In this document: positions 1-5,490 of the stretch, piece after piece | Layout of the letters: each line of letters starts with the position of its first letter | How positions within the stretch are numbered: the first letter of the stretch is position 1 | Origin: Bdellovibrionales bacterium | GTDB taxonomy: Bacteria; Bdellovibrionota; Bdellovibrionia; Bdellovibrionales; JAMPXM01 | Direction: 5' to 3' | Length of the DNA: 9,409 bases | NCBI GenBank assembly: GCA_005792225.1 | Contig: SXSP01000452.1 | Span: 1-9,409 of the forward strand | Position numbers and translations under genes: made by a program | Notes under the pieces: generated by a model | What the model was told of the DNA's origin: nothing | What the model saw: the letters and a program-made list of their open reading frames with translations, nothing else | Database searches by the model: none

Positions 1-348
1 GATCTCCTGGATCAGGATTTTTACTTTCTCCCAAGCCATAATGTGAAAAACATTGGCGATATAAACCAAATCAAATGAACCCTTGGGAAAGCGATTGACG
101 CCGACCTCATACTCGATGGGCCCGGAGATATTCTCCGCATCCCGCCAAGCCCGAATTCCAGCGTGATTCTCGCGGACATCGGATGTGACCCACTCAAGCC
201 ACGGAAAGATTGGAGCGAAGTAAGAGGAATGCTGACCGGTTCCCGAGCCGATTTCCAAAAGGCGGCGGTGATGAGGTTGAATGATGGACCTCAACCTCTC
301 GGAGATGGGTTCGCGGTTTCTTTCGCATGCGGGTGAAAATGGTTTCAT
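1..348 (-). CDS. DUF938/UPF0585 (METTL26-like) SAM-dependent methyltransferase, N-terminal 116 residues, cut by window start
   Basis: Reading the minus strand from ATG at 348-346 gives an open frame to base 1 with no stop, so the 3' end lies outside the window. The protein begins MKPFSPACERNREPI, the typical opening of DUF938 proteins, followed by the SAM-binding motif I LEIGSGTGQH at about residues 31-40, then WLEWVTSDV at about 50-58 (end of strand beta2, acidic residue for SAM ribose) and FDLVYIANVFHIMAW at about 92-106 (motif IV region). Family members are about 200 residues, so somewhat more than half is visible. The start is supported by AGGAG at 353-357, four bases upstream. The gene is divergent from the dehydrogenase at 401. 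The substrate of this family is unknown to me. The fold assignment is strong; the biological role is not inferable here. Confidence 0.88.
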   Translation of the reverse strand, partial: MKPFSPACERNREPISERLRSIIQPHHRRLLEIGSGTGQHSSYFAPIFPWLEWVTSDVRENHAGIRAWRDAENISGPIEYEVGVNRFPKGSFDLVYIANVFHIMAWEKVKILIQEI

Positions 349-400
349 GACTCTCCTAAAAAATTAGCTTAGCCTTTTTAGGTCACAACAAGGAGGATGC
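349..400. promoter_or_regulatory. Compact divergent intergenic region with 8-bp perfect inverted repeat
   Basis: Only 52 bases separate the starts of the divergent methyltransferase and dehydrogenase genes, and both Shine-Dalgarno sequences lie inside it. CCTAAAAA at 355-362 is exactly inverted as TTTTTAGG at 375-382, with a 12-base spacer (ATTAGCTTAGCC). The left arm overlaps the methyltransferase ribosome-binding site. No convincing -35/-10 pair is visible for either gene, so promoters must overlap the dyad or lie within the opposite gene. The dyad could be an operator or an RNA hairpin in the leader of either transcript. Its presence is seen directly; its function is inference. Confidence 0.45.
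390..396 (+). promoter_or_regulatory. Strong ribosome-binding site of dehydrogenase copy 1
   Basis: AAGGAGG matches the 16S anti-Shine-Dalgarno almost fully and sits four bases before ATG 401. Copy 2 has the same arrangement (AGGAGGAT, two variable bases, then ATG), so the start codons of both paralogs corroborate each other. Confidence 0.75.
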
Positions 401-1612
401 ATGACAAAAAACTTCAACATACGTTTTCGATTTCTAGCCGCTTGCTTCGTGATGGCAAGTGCGTGCTTCGCGAATGCTCAAGCTCCCACATTAAACCAAA
501 CTAATATCATGACGGGTCTCGAAAGCCCGTGGGATCTCGCCTTTCTCCCCGACGGCGCCATGCTCTTCACCGAAAAGTGTAAAGGCCTCTCGATTCGCTT
601 GCCCGACGGGACGATCAACAAACTCTTCGGAGGAGAAGGTTACGCGGTCGCCGCTAAAGATCTCGTTTGCGAGGGTCAAGGCGGACTGCAAGGCGTGGCG
701 GTCGATCCCAAGTTTGCATCGAACCGTTTCATCTACGTCTACATGACTTCGAATCTCAAGAAGAAGGTCCGTACAAATCGCGTGATCAGACTCCAGCTGC
801 CGACCGCTCTCAACACCGTCAATCATAGGAAAGACATCGTCCGCGACATCCCCTACAAAGATAAAGCTAACGCCCATGGGGGACCCGGTATCAACAACGG
901 CGGGCGCCTGCGTTTTGGGCCTGACGGTTTCCTCTACGTCACAACGGGCGATAATCAAAACGGCTCGCTTCCGCAAAAATCAAGAAAGCTTGGCGGTAAG
1001 GTCTTGCGCATCACCCGCGATGGATCACCCGTAAGGGGAAATACCGCGCGGGGAAACAAAGCACTGAGAGGCGCGGATCGACGTATCTTCACGCTCGGCC
1101 ACCGGAACGTTCAAGGCATCGCGTTTCGCCCCACGAATGGTCAAGCCTATATTGCCGAACATGGGCCGGGCCACACGGATGAAGTGACCGCCCTCGTCGC
1201 CGGCGGACACGGTGGATGGGATCCTCAGCCCGAGAGCGAAGTGACATGCGAAGATAATTACTGCGGCAACGGTTCAAACAAAAAAGATGGGACGCTCACC
1301 CCCATGACCGATGCGGCCAAATTCAAAAACGTCATGCAACCTATTTGGAACAACGGGGGTGAGTCTGACGGAATGGGACCCTGCGAATTCGTTCGTGGAG
1401 ACCAATGGAAAACCTGGAATGGCGCTCTCTTAGTGGGGATGATGGCCACGCAGGAACTCCACGTCCTGACATTGAACCCAGACGGATCCTTGAAAGAAAA
1501 AATAAAGGCAACCATTCCTGCCGACAGGATTCGCAGTCTTGTTCAGGGTCCCGACGGAAACCTTTACGCTTCGTCGGATCTCGGGACGATCTGGAAAGCT
1601 GTACCGCAATGA
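401..1612 (+). CDS. Secreted PQQ-dependent sugar (aldose) dehydrogenase family protein, copy 1, catalytic His replaced by Asn
   Basis: This 403-residue protein starts at ATG behind a strong AGGAGG (391-396). A Sec signal peptide covers about residues 1-28 (hydrophobic FLAACFVMASACF, cleavage near ANAQA). The mature part is a GSDH/sorbosone-dehydrogenase six-bladed propeller. Visible motifs are PWDLAFLPDG (about 43-52), GVAVDPKF, NNGGRLRFGPDG (165-176), GHRNVQG with Arg235, EHGPGHTDE (calcium-loop-like), GGWDP, and DRIRSLVQGPDG with Arg376/Arg378. Family enzymes oxidise aldoses in the periplasm using PQQ and calcium. In the family HxGGRL motif the catalytic His should sit at 165, but AAC (Asn) is found, with a His displaced to 159. 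The lysine expected near 349 (sGDH Lys377) is Ala. Five cysteines remain in the mature part. Activity is therefore doubtful, and a binding or altered role is possible. It lies directly upstream of its paralog. Confidence 0.85.
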   Translation: MTKNFNIRFRFLAACFVMASACFANAQAPTLNQTNIMTGLESPWDLAFLPDGAMLFTEKCKGLSIRLPDGTINKLFGGEGYAVAAKDLVCEGQGGLQGVAVDPKFASNRFIYVYMTSNLKKKVRTNRVIRLQLPTALNTVNHRKDIVRDIPYKDKANAHGGPGINNGGRLRFGPDGFLYVTTGDNQNGSLPQKSRKLGGKVLRITRDGSPVRGNTARGNKALRGADRRIFTLGHRNVQGIAFRPTNGQAYIAEHGPGHTDEVTALVAGGHGGWDPQPESEVTCEDNYCGNGSNKKDGTLTPMTDAAKFKNVMQPIWNNGGESDGMGPCEFVRGDQWKTWNGALLVGMMATQELHVLTLNPDGSLKEKIKATIPADRIRSLVQGPDGNLYASSDLGTIWKAVPQ

Positions 1613-1622
1613 TTCAGAATCG

Positions 1623-1663
1623 GCGCGCGAGGTGAAGCCTCGTTGAGGCGAGACGTCGCGCGC
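1623..1663 (+). repeat. Compound (nested) inverted repeat after dehydrogenase copy 1
   Basis: The outer arms GCGCGCGA (1623-1630) and TCGCGCGC (1656-1663) are perfectly complementary. Inside, GCCTC (1637-1641) pairs with GAGGC (1645-1649) around a GTT loop, leaving two six-base internal strands. It starts ten bases after the stop codon at 1610-1612. No U-tract follows, so it is not a canonical intrinsic terminator. It could stabilise the 3' end of the mRNA, attenuate read-through into copy 2, or bind a protein. Confidence 0.5.
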
Positions 1664-1770
1664 TCGATCACCACCTCTCATGACGCCCCCTCGTTGTAGG
1701 GCGAAAATCACATTTCATCACACGGAATCCTAGCTAAGTTTTTGATCTGAGTTCTTCGAGATCACTTCCT

Positions 1771-1776
1771 AGGAGG
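1771..1776 (+). promoter_or_regulatory. Ribosome-binding site of dehydrogenase copy 2
   Basis: AGGAGG lies four bases before ATG 1781. The site overlaps the small palindrome CCTAGG at 1769-1774. Confidence 0.7.
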
Positions 1777-1780
1777 ATCC

Positions 1781-2977
1781 ATGTTCAGATATTTCAAGCG
1801 ATGTCTTCTTCTCGCCGGTGCCGGCTGCGTACTTGGCAGCGCGAACTTCGCTTCGGCGCAGGCACCGACACTCAATCAATCGAATTTAATGACCGGACTC
1901 GAGAACCCTTGGGATCTCGCGTTTCTTCCTGACGGAGCGATGCTCTTTACCGAAAAGTGCAAGGGTCTCTCCGTGAGACTACCCGATGGGACGGTTAACA
2001 AACTCTTCGGGGGTGATGGCTACGCGGTCGCCGCTAAAGATCTCGTGTGCGAGGGACAGAGTGGTATGCAGGGGATCGCGGTCGATCCGGATTTCTCCAC
2101 CAACCGATTTATTTACGTCTACATGTCGTCGAACCTGAAGAAGAAGCCACGCACGAATCGCGTGATTCGCCTCCAACTCCCCGCGAGTTACACGGTCGTG
2201 ACGGACCGCAAAGATATCGTCACCGACATCCCCTACAAAGATAAAGGCAATTCTTACGGCGGCCCGGGTGCGCATAGTGGCGGTCGTCTGCGCTTTGGGC
2301 CCGACGGAAACCTGTACGTCACGACGGGTGACAACCACAATAGCGAGCTGCCCCAGAGCTTGAGAAAACTCGGCGGAAAAGTTCTGCGTCTCACGCGTGA
2401 CGGAGCCGCGGCCCCCGGCAACCGTCCCCCAAAGGGCGCGGACCCGCGCATCTACACGCTCGGGCACCGCAATGTTCAAGGTATTTCGTTTCGGCCCAGC
2501 ACCGGCCAGCCTTATGTTTCAGAACACGGCCCGAATCACAATGACGAGATTACCGCCCTCGTCGTTGGCGGAAACGGCGGATGGGACCCGCGTCCCGAGC
2601 GCGGAGTGACGTGTGAAGATAATTACTGCGGTTACGGATCAAACAAAAAAGATGGATCCCTGACGCCGATGACGGATACGCCAAAGTTCAAAAACGTCAT
2701 GCAGCCGGTTTGGAATAATGGCGGTGAATCAGACGGAATGGGTCCTTGTGAATTTCTCCGCGGAAATCAGTGGAAATCGTGGAATGGTGCCCTCATGGTC
2801 GGAATGATGGCCACTCAGGAACTTCAGGTTCTAACTCTTAACGGAGACGGAACCTTCAAAGAAAAAGTGAAGGCGAACGTACCCACGGATCGTATACGCA
2901 CGCTGGTCCAAGGACCCGACGGCAACCTTTACGTTTCAACCGATAGCGGATCCATTTGGAGAGTGGTACCAGAGTAA
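1781..2977 (+). CDS. Secreted PQQ-dependent sugar (aldose) dehydrogenase family protein, copy 2, catalytic His retained
   Basis: This 398-residue protein is roughly three-quarters identical by eye to the upstream copy and aligns with it without gaps through residue 165. The net five-residue length difference lies in a loop near residue 210 (GAAAPGNRPPKG versus a longer Arg/Gly-rich loop). A Sec signal peptide covers about 1-28 (LLLAGAGCVLGSANFASAQA). The propeller motifs match copy 1: PWDLAFLPDG, AHSGGRLRFGPDG with His165 (CAT 2273-2275) in the family catalytic position, GHRNVQG, EHGPNHNDE, GGWDP and DRIRTLVQGPDG. The sGDH Lys377 position is again Ala (MMATQEL), and the same five mature cysteines are present, two in CEDNYC. 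By family it should oxidise aldose sugars in the periplasm with PQQ and calcium, passing electrons to a quinone or cytochrome acceptor. The substrate cannot be read from sequence. It is the better candidate of the two for an active enzyme. Confidence 0.88.
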   Translation: MFRYFKRCLLLAGAGCVLGSANFASAQAPTLNQSNLMTGLENPWDLAFLPDGAMLFTEKCKGLSVRLPDGTVNKLFGGDGYAVAAKDLVCEGQSGMQGIAVDPDFSTNRFIYVYMSSNLKKKPRTNRVIRLQLPASYTVVTDRKDIVTDIPYKDKGNSYGGPGAHSGGRLRFGPDGNLYVTTGDNHNSELPQSLRKLGGKVLRLTRDGAAAPGNRPPKGADPRIYTLGHRNVQGISFRPSTGQPYVSEHGPNHNDEITALVVGGNGGWDPRPERGVTCEDNYCGYGSNKKDGSLTPMTDTPKFKNVMQPVWNNGGESDGMGPCEFLRGNQWKSWNGALMVGMMATQELQVLTLNGDGTFKEKVKANVPTDRIRTLVQGPDGNLYVSTDSGSIWRVVPE

Positions 2978-2978
2978 T

Positions 2979-3578
2979 TTACAAAGTGCGGGCGAGATCG
3001 CGAACATTCGCGGGAACCTGCGATTCGTTTTCGAGCTTCTCGCCCCGCTCCTTTAGGTGAGAGGTCGCGCGCGCGTAACAGAGGGCCCGAATCGGCGTCG
3101 GGTACTCATCATTAAAGAGACATGATTGATAGAAGGCGATTCCTTGCGGAACGAGTGAAGGATCATCTTTCATCGCCTGCGCGAGATCACCGATCACGAT
3201 TCCCGCTTGCACCATCGACTTCGGGGTGGTGTGAAGCTCTTCTTCCGAGAGTGCCCGTAATTCTTTGACGGTCGGAATGGTCGCACGAGCTTTTGCGACC
3301 AGCTTTTCAAACTGCAATTTTTTTTCTTCCGTGGCTTGGCTTCCGGCCGGGATCGCCGACGACACCGCCGAAGAGACGGGCGCCGAAGAGACGGGCGCCG
3401 AAGAGACGGGCGCCGCAGAGGTGGATGGCGCAGGAGTAACTGCAGGAGGAGAGGCCGCAGCGCTCATTTGCGGGACGGACGGCTCCGAATGATCTTTGGG
3501 AGCATCCGCTTTCTGCGATGAACGCAGAAACCAAATGGCGAGCCCAATGACGACGAGAACTGCCGCCGCCGCTTTCAT
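2979..3578 (-). CDS. Unrecognised membrane-anchored protein with Ala/Pro/Ser linker and APVSS repeats
   Basis: I do not recognise this 199-residue protein. An N-terminal hydrophobic helix (about 2-18, AAAAVLVVIGLAIWFL) followed by RSSQK suggests a single anchor or uncleaved signal, with the rest outside the cytoplasm. Residues about 25-80 form a low-complexity Ala/Pro/Ser/Val linker containing three exact APVSS repeats (56-70). From about 84 there is a helical, charged domain containing EEKKLQFEKLVAKAR, SEEELHTTPKSMVQAGIVIGDLAQAM and two cysteines (Cys153, Cys167). The start is ATG at 3578-3576, sharing its last base with the stop of the upstream lipoprotein gene (TAATG), with GGAAGG about 10 bases upstream. 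This implies translational coupling and probably a joint function. Its stop is one base from the convergent dehydrogenase stop. A spacer-plus-domain layout suits an envelope protein reaching through peptidoglycan, but that is inference. Confidence 0.75.
   Translation of the reverse strand: MKAAAAVLVVIGLAIWFLRSSQKADAPKDHSEPSVPQMSAAASPPAVTPAPSTSAAPVSSAPVSSAPVSSAVSSAIPAGSQATEEKKLQFEKLVAKARATIPTVKELRALSEEELHTTPKSMVQAGIVIGDLAQAMKDDPSLVPQGIAFYQSCLFNDEYPTPIRALCYARATSHLKERGEKLENESQVPANVRDLARTL
3367..3426 (-). repeat. 15-bp tandem repeat encoding APVSS units
   Basis: The plus-strand unit GCCGAAGAGACGGGC occurs three times without a mismatch at 3367-3381, 3382-3396 and 3397-3411. A decayed fourth unit follows at 3412-3426. 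As 15 is a multiple of three, gain or loss of units keeps the frame and only changes linker length. Confidence 0.85.
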
Positions 3579-4561
3579 TACCGGCTACCTTCCGGAGAGG
3601 CATCCCATAAGCGCGAGGTCACGCCACTGGGACCAACTCCCTTGTTCACCCGATTCATATTGTCGAGATAGATAACGTCGAGAACGGCATTGCTACGTTC
3701 CGAGCAATCGACGCAGGCCTTTTGAAGAGCTTTATGTACAAGCGCCCCCAACGCGTAGGGACCGTTGTAATTCGCATCGCACGCGTTCACTCCCTCGAGA
3801 GAGTGACCCGTCGGGCACTTCGCATGGAAGAAACCAGCGAGTTTACCGCGCCCGTCGCTATGGCGGGCTTCATGAAAGAGGACTCCCGCACGGAAGATCG
3901 CGAGACCCGAATTTTGGATGTGCTCGGCGGGTAGGAGCGAAAACAAACCCTCTTGAATCATCAGAATTCCGGTTCTCGGTGACTTCACGGGGACGCGACC
4001 AAAACCACTAATGTCGACATTATATTGAACGCCCTTTTTCTTTCCGAGGGCGTAAACAAGTGCTCCAAAGTTGATCATGAGCGCAGTTCCCTTCGATTTC
4101 GCCGAAGCGACCGAAGAACTCATGTCGGGAATTTCGGTGGGAAAAGGAAAGTCAGAACGGCGATCGCTGTCGGGCTCAGTATTAAAGGTCGATGGCAAAA
4201 TGTATTGAGCGCGAGCTTCAAGCCAACTTTGAAGGACTTCGCCCGAGAGATAATCTTTCCCGATCAGGTACTTTAAAGCGTCATCTTCCTGACCGCCCTT
4301 AAAGGTATTCAGATATAGCATCGAAACAGCGTCTTCAATGGCGCGCTTTTGGTCTGCGGGAACATCAGAGGCGAAGCGGAGACGATTGGAATAACTCGGA
4401 ATGTGACGATCTTCACCGCGGGCTTTCGCTAACAACTCTTCGGGGAGGCCATCATAGGCAGAGCGCGAACCCGAGTTGCCACCGGATTCTGAAGAACAAC
4501 CAACGAAGAGCGTGGTGAGTGCCAAAGCCAGGACCGAAGTTTTAAGAAGCGAAAGCTGCAT
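3578..4561 (-). CDS. Putative lipoprotein with HEARH (HExxH-like) motif, function unknown
   Basis: This 327-residue protein begins with a lipoprotein-type signal peptide, LLKTSVLALALTTLFVGC, with Cys22 followed by SSESGGNSGS; the lipobox FVGC is slightly degenerate. The remainder matches no family I can name. The notable feature is GVLFHEARHSDGRGK with HEARH at 230-234, followed by His246 and His253 and by cysteines at 249, 261, 283 and 286, which could bind a metal or form disulfides. HExxH marks zincin metallopeptidases, but the Arg inside the motif and the Asp after it depart from the strict zincin consensus, so peptidase activity is only a hypothesis. The start ATG 4561-4559 has GGAAAGG ten bases upstream, inside a hairpin. 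It lies 66 bases after udk and overlaps the next gene at TAATG. It probably acts at the outer-membrane or periplasmic face. Confidence 0.75.
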   Translation of the reverse strand: MQLSLLKTSVLALALTTLFVGCSSESGGNSGSRSAYDGLPEELLAKARGEDRHIPSYSNRLRFASDVPADQKRAIEDAVSMLYLNTFKGGQEDDALKYLIGKDYLSGEVLQSWLEARAQYILPSTFNTEPDSDRRSDFPFPTEIPDMSSSVASAKSKGTALMINFGALVYALGKKKGVQYNVDISGFGRVPVKSPRTGILMIQEGLFSLLPAEHIQNSGLAIFRAGVLFHEARHSDGRGKLAGFFHAKCPTGHSLEGVNACDANYNGPYALGALVHKALQKACVDCSERSNAVLDVIYLDNMNRVNKGVGPSGVTSRLWDASPEGSR

Positions 4562-4569
4562 GTGGGGAA

Positions 4570-4594
4570 ACCCTTTCCGCGGATGGAAAAGGGT
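4570..4594 (-). promoter_or_regulatory. Hairpin covering the lipoprotein gene's Shine-Dalgarno
   Basis: On the plus strand ACCCTTTCC (4570-4578) is complementary to GGAAAAGGGT (4585-4594) with one bulged A and a six-base loop. In the minus-strand mRNA this places the GGAAAGG ribosome-binding site inside the stem, just before the ATG at 4561. It lies between udk and the lipoprotein gene and could limit translation initiation. It could alternatively be a weak terminator, though only three Us follow. Confidence 0.45.
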
Positions 4595-4627
4595 AGTTCT
4601 AAAGGAGGTCGGGGCCCAAATCGACGC

Positions 4628-5329
4628 TTATTTTCGCGAGTCGGAGTATTTTTCTGAAGGCGTTGAAATTCCGACAGTCGAACTCGAAATTAACGGGGTC
4701 TCGGCGCCTTCGGGCGACGTCTCGCCGGAGCCTAAAATTTCGATGTACTTTTCAAGCACGGCTTCGAAGTCGCCGCCGTCGGCGACTACGCAGTCGGCGT
4801 AGGCTTTCGAGGGCTCTACGAACTGGTCATGCATCGGCTTAACTTGAAGTTCGAACTGCTTGCGCACGCAATCCGGCGTGCGCCCCCGCTCCTTCACGTC
4901 TCGCTCGAGGCGCCTCGCAAAACGAAGGTCTTCCGCTGTATCGAAGTAGACGAGATTATCGAAGAGGGCGCGCACCGCCTCCGAGTGAAAAATCAAAATG
5001 CCGTCGACGAGGATGATGGGTCGTGGCTGAACGGTCACAGTTTTGCTAGTGCGCGAGTGAGTTTTAAAGTCGTAGGTCGGGATCTCGGTGGAACGCCCAC
5101 TTTTTAAAGCTTGAAGGCATTGAGCCAGGAGTTCGAAATCGAGACTTGATGGATGATCAAAGTTGACCGCGCCACCCGCGAAGTCGAAGCGAGCACTTTG
5201 ATCAATGTAGAAGTCGTCTTGATAAATGACGGTGCAGGCATGACTTCCAAGATTTTGAACGAGCGCGTTCACGAAGAACGTTTTCCCTGAACCGCTTCCG
5301 CCGGCGACACCGATGAGCAATGGCTGCAC
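4628..5329 (-). CDS. udk: Uridine kinase
   Basis: Uridine kinase phosphorylates uridine and cytidine using a nucleoside triphosphate in cytoplasmic pyrimidine salvage. This 233-residue protein carries the Walker A loop GGSGSGKT (about 10-17). It also carries YQDDFY (nucleoside-binding loop), NFDHPSSLDFELL, IPTYDFKTHSRT, the Walker B-like strand ILVDGILIF and the lid RFARRLERDVKERGR, all in family order. The start codon is GTG at 5329-5327; GAGG lies about six bases upstream, and the N-terminus MQPLLIGVAGGSGSGKT fits the family well. The protein extends roughly 25 residues beyond the usual C-terminus with a Ser/Thr/Glu/Pro-rich tail (ending SEKYSDSRK) that looks disordered. It is the first gene of the minus-strand block, which then continues into the lipoprotein gene. 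The relation between salvage and the envelope genes is probably incidental. Confidence 0.92.
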   Translation of the reverse strand: MQPLLIGVAGGSGSGKTFFVNALVQNLGSHACTVIYQDDFYIDQSARFDFAGGAVNFDHPSSLDFELLAQCLQALKSGRSTEIPTYDFKTHSRTSKTVTVQPRPIILVDGILIFHSEAVRALFDNLVYFDTAEDLRFARRLERDVKERGRTPDCVRKQFELQVKPMHDQFVEPSKAYADCVVADGGDFEAVLEKYIEILGSGETSPEGAETPLISSSTVGISTPSEKYSDSRK

Positions 5330-5490
5330 GTAAACCTCAGTTTTCTCGAGTTCGCTTTATATACCGAATCCCGGATCAAACCGCATTAAGGACTCAATAA
5401 GGCTGAAGATTTTGGAGGGTTTGAGGGGAAGGCCATAGTTTCATCATACTTCTGAGACACGATCTCCCTTAAATCGCGGCATCCTGAATC
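5330..5490. promoter_or_regulatory. Divergent intergenic region between udk and the acyltransferase-like gene
   Basis: These 161 bases separate two divergent starts and should hold both promoters. On the minus strand an A/T-rich TATATAAAG-like stretch around 5363-5371 is a possible -10 region for udk, but no well-spaced -35 is visible. A purine-rich tract (GGAGGGTTTGAGGGGAAGG) lies at 5414-5432 on the plus strand with no gene close enough downstream to use it as a ribosome-binding site. I see no ORF or strong inverted repeat here. Confidence 0.3.

Larger units (their letters stand above)
1613..1780 (+). other. Intergenic region between the two dehydrogenase paralogs
   Basis: These 168 bases hold no gene that I can support. 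They contain a nested inverted repeat at 1623-1663 and a weaker hairpin (CGCCC 1684-1688 with GGGCG 1699-1703). Next comes a T-rich stretch after TAGCTAAG near 1731-1743, resembling TAGCTTAG followed by T5 upstream of copy 1, and then AGGAGG at 1771-1776 for copy 2. The similarity of the two leaders suggests that the duplication included some upstream sequence, or that the two genes share regulation. No clean -35/-10 pair is evident. Confidence 0.4.

Noticed and set aside
491..976. Long antisense ORF (161 residues) opposite dehydrogenase copy 1, with a similar one opposite copy 2 at 1979-2479
   Set aside because: Partial similarity between the two antisense translations is a by-product of the highly conserved sense proteins. 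The sense strand has signal peptides, motifs and ribosome-binding sites; the antisense frames have none.
1623..1663. Intrinsic terminator after dehydrogenase copy 1
   Set aside because: The stem is strong but nested with internal loops, and it is not followed by a run of T.
1811..1828. Lipobox-like GAGC in the signal peptide of dehydrogenase copy 2
   Set aside because: No Leu/Val/Ile at -3, the Cys lies within the hydrophobic core, and a better signal-peptidase I site (SAQA) follows and is shared with copy 1.
3367..3426. Possible CRISPR-like or regulatory direct repeats
   Set aside because: The units are contiguous 15-mers with no spacers and lie in frame within a coding region.
3336..3521. 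Arg/Gly-rich plus-strand ORF with RRRDG repeats
   Set aside because: It is the complement of the APVSS repeat and Ala/Pro/Ser linker of the real minus-strand gene.
5414..5432. Purine-rich tract as a ribosome-binding site for a small gene before the acyltransferase
   Set aside because: No start codon with a meaningful open frame follows at suitable distance before 5491.
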